A stretch of DNA of 28,532 nucleotides. It comes from Apostichopus californicus. Its lineage: Eukaryota > Echinodermata > Holothuroidea > Aspidochirotida > Stichopodidae. The stretch covers positions 3,350-31,881 of the forward strand of contig JAIPMN010010916.1 in assembly GCA_020650975.1 (NCBI GenBank), read 5' to 3'. Each line of letters opens with the position of its first letter. Position 1 is the stretch's first letter. The translations under genes and the position numbers were made by a program. Shown here in pieces: positions 28,426 through 28,532 of the stretch. The notes under the pieces are model-generated. The model made no database searches. It had not been told where the DNA came from and saw only the letters and a program-made list of their open reading frames with translations.

Positions 28426-28532
28426 CTAGGGTTGTGCGGGATCCCGGTAGTCAAGTGAATCCCGGTATCCCGATCCCGGTATTGACTAATCCCGATCACA
28501 GTGCAATGTGTAACTACTACCGGTATTGGGAA
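28426..28532. mobile_element. Probable hAT-like element end, cut by the window edge
   Basis: An abrupt change to CTAGGGTTGTGCGGGATCCC followed by several CCCGGTAT/ATCCCGGT repeats in both orientations. TAGGGTTG-type ends with internal CCCGGTA repeats are seen in hAT-like MITEs. The other end and target duplication are outside the window. Confidence 0.45.

Overview
The window is animal nuclear DNA. It carries the 3' part of one large plus-strand gene split by short GT-AG introns. Read in order, 35 exons (864-25738) join without a frame break into the last ~2,034 residues of an axonemal outer-arm dynein heavy chain. From remembered family sequences it is closest to vertebrate DNAH5/DNAH8. The 5' half of the gene (tail, linker, AAA1, AAA2) lies upstream of the window. 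Low-GC introns of roughly 170-1,160 bp, many satellite-like arrays, MITEs and a LINE fragment suggest an invertebrate, perhaps marine. I cannot name the species.

Layout: 1-863 is intron sequence with a hAT-type MITE. Exons 1-6 encode AAA3 and the region after it, exons 7-12 AAA4, exons 12-17 the stalk and microtubule-binding domain, exons 18-21 AAA5, exons 22-31 the AAA6 region, and exons 32-35 the C-terminal domain, ending at TAA 25736-25738. From 25739 to 28532 the sequence is AT-rich 3' UTR or flank, with a TTAA-flanked MITE, a short duplicated segment, and the start of another probable hAT element at the right edge. No second gene is firmly supported.

The most unusual feature is in the introns. 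In nine of the 34 complete introns, a tandem repeat has a unit that crosses an exon-intron boundary, so copies of the real splice site plus a piece of the adjoining exon are repeated inside the intron. Four arrays repeat a 3' splice site (introns 1, 8, 24, 29). Five repeat a 5' splice site (introns 2, 5, 13, 15, 34, the last with weaker evidence). In introns 29, 24 and 8 the copied acceptor closely matches the true one, and in introns 1 and 29 the upstream copies I read lead to stop codons. Whether this is passive slippage at exon edges or affects splicing of a ciliary motor gene is the main question this window raises.
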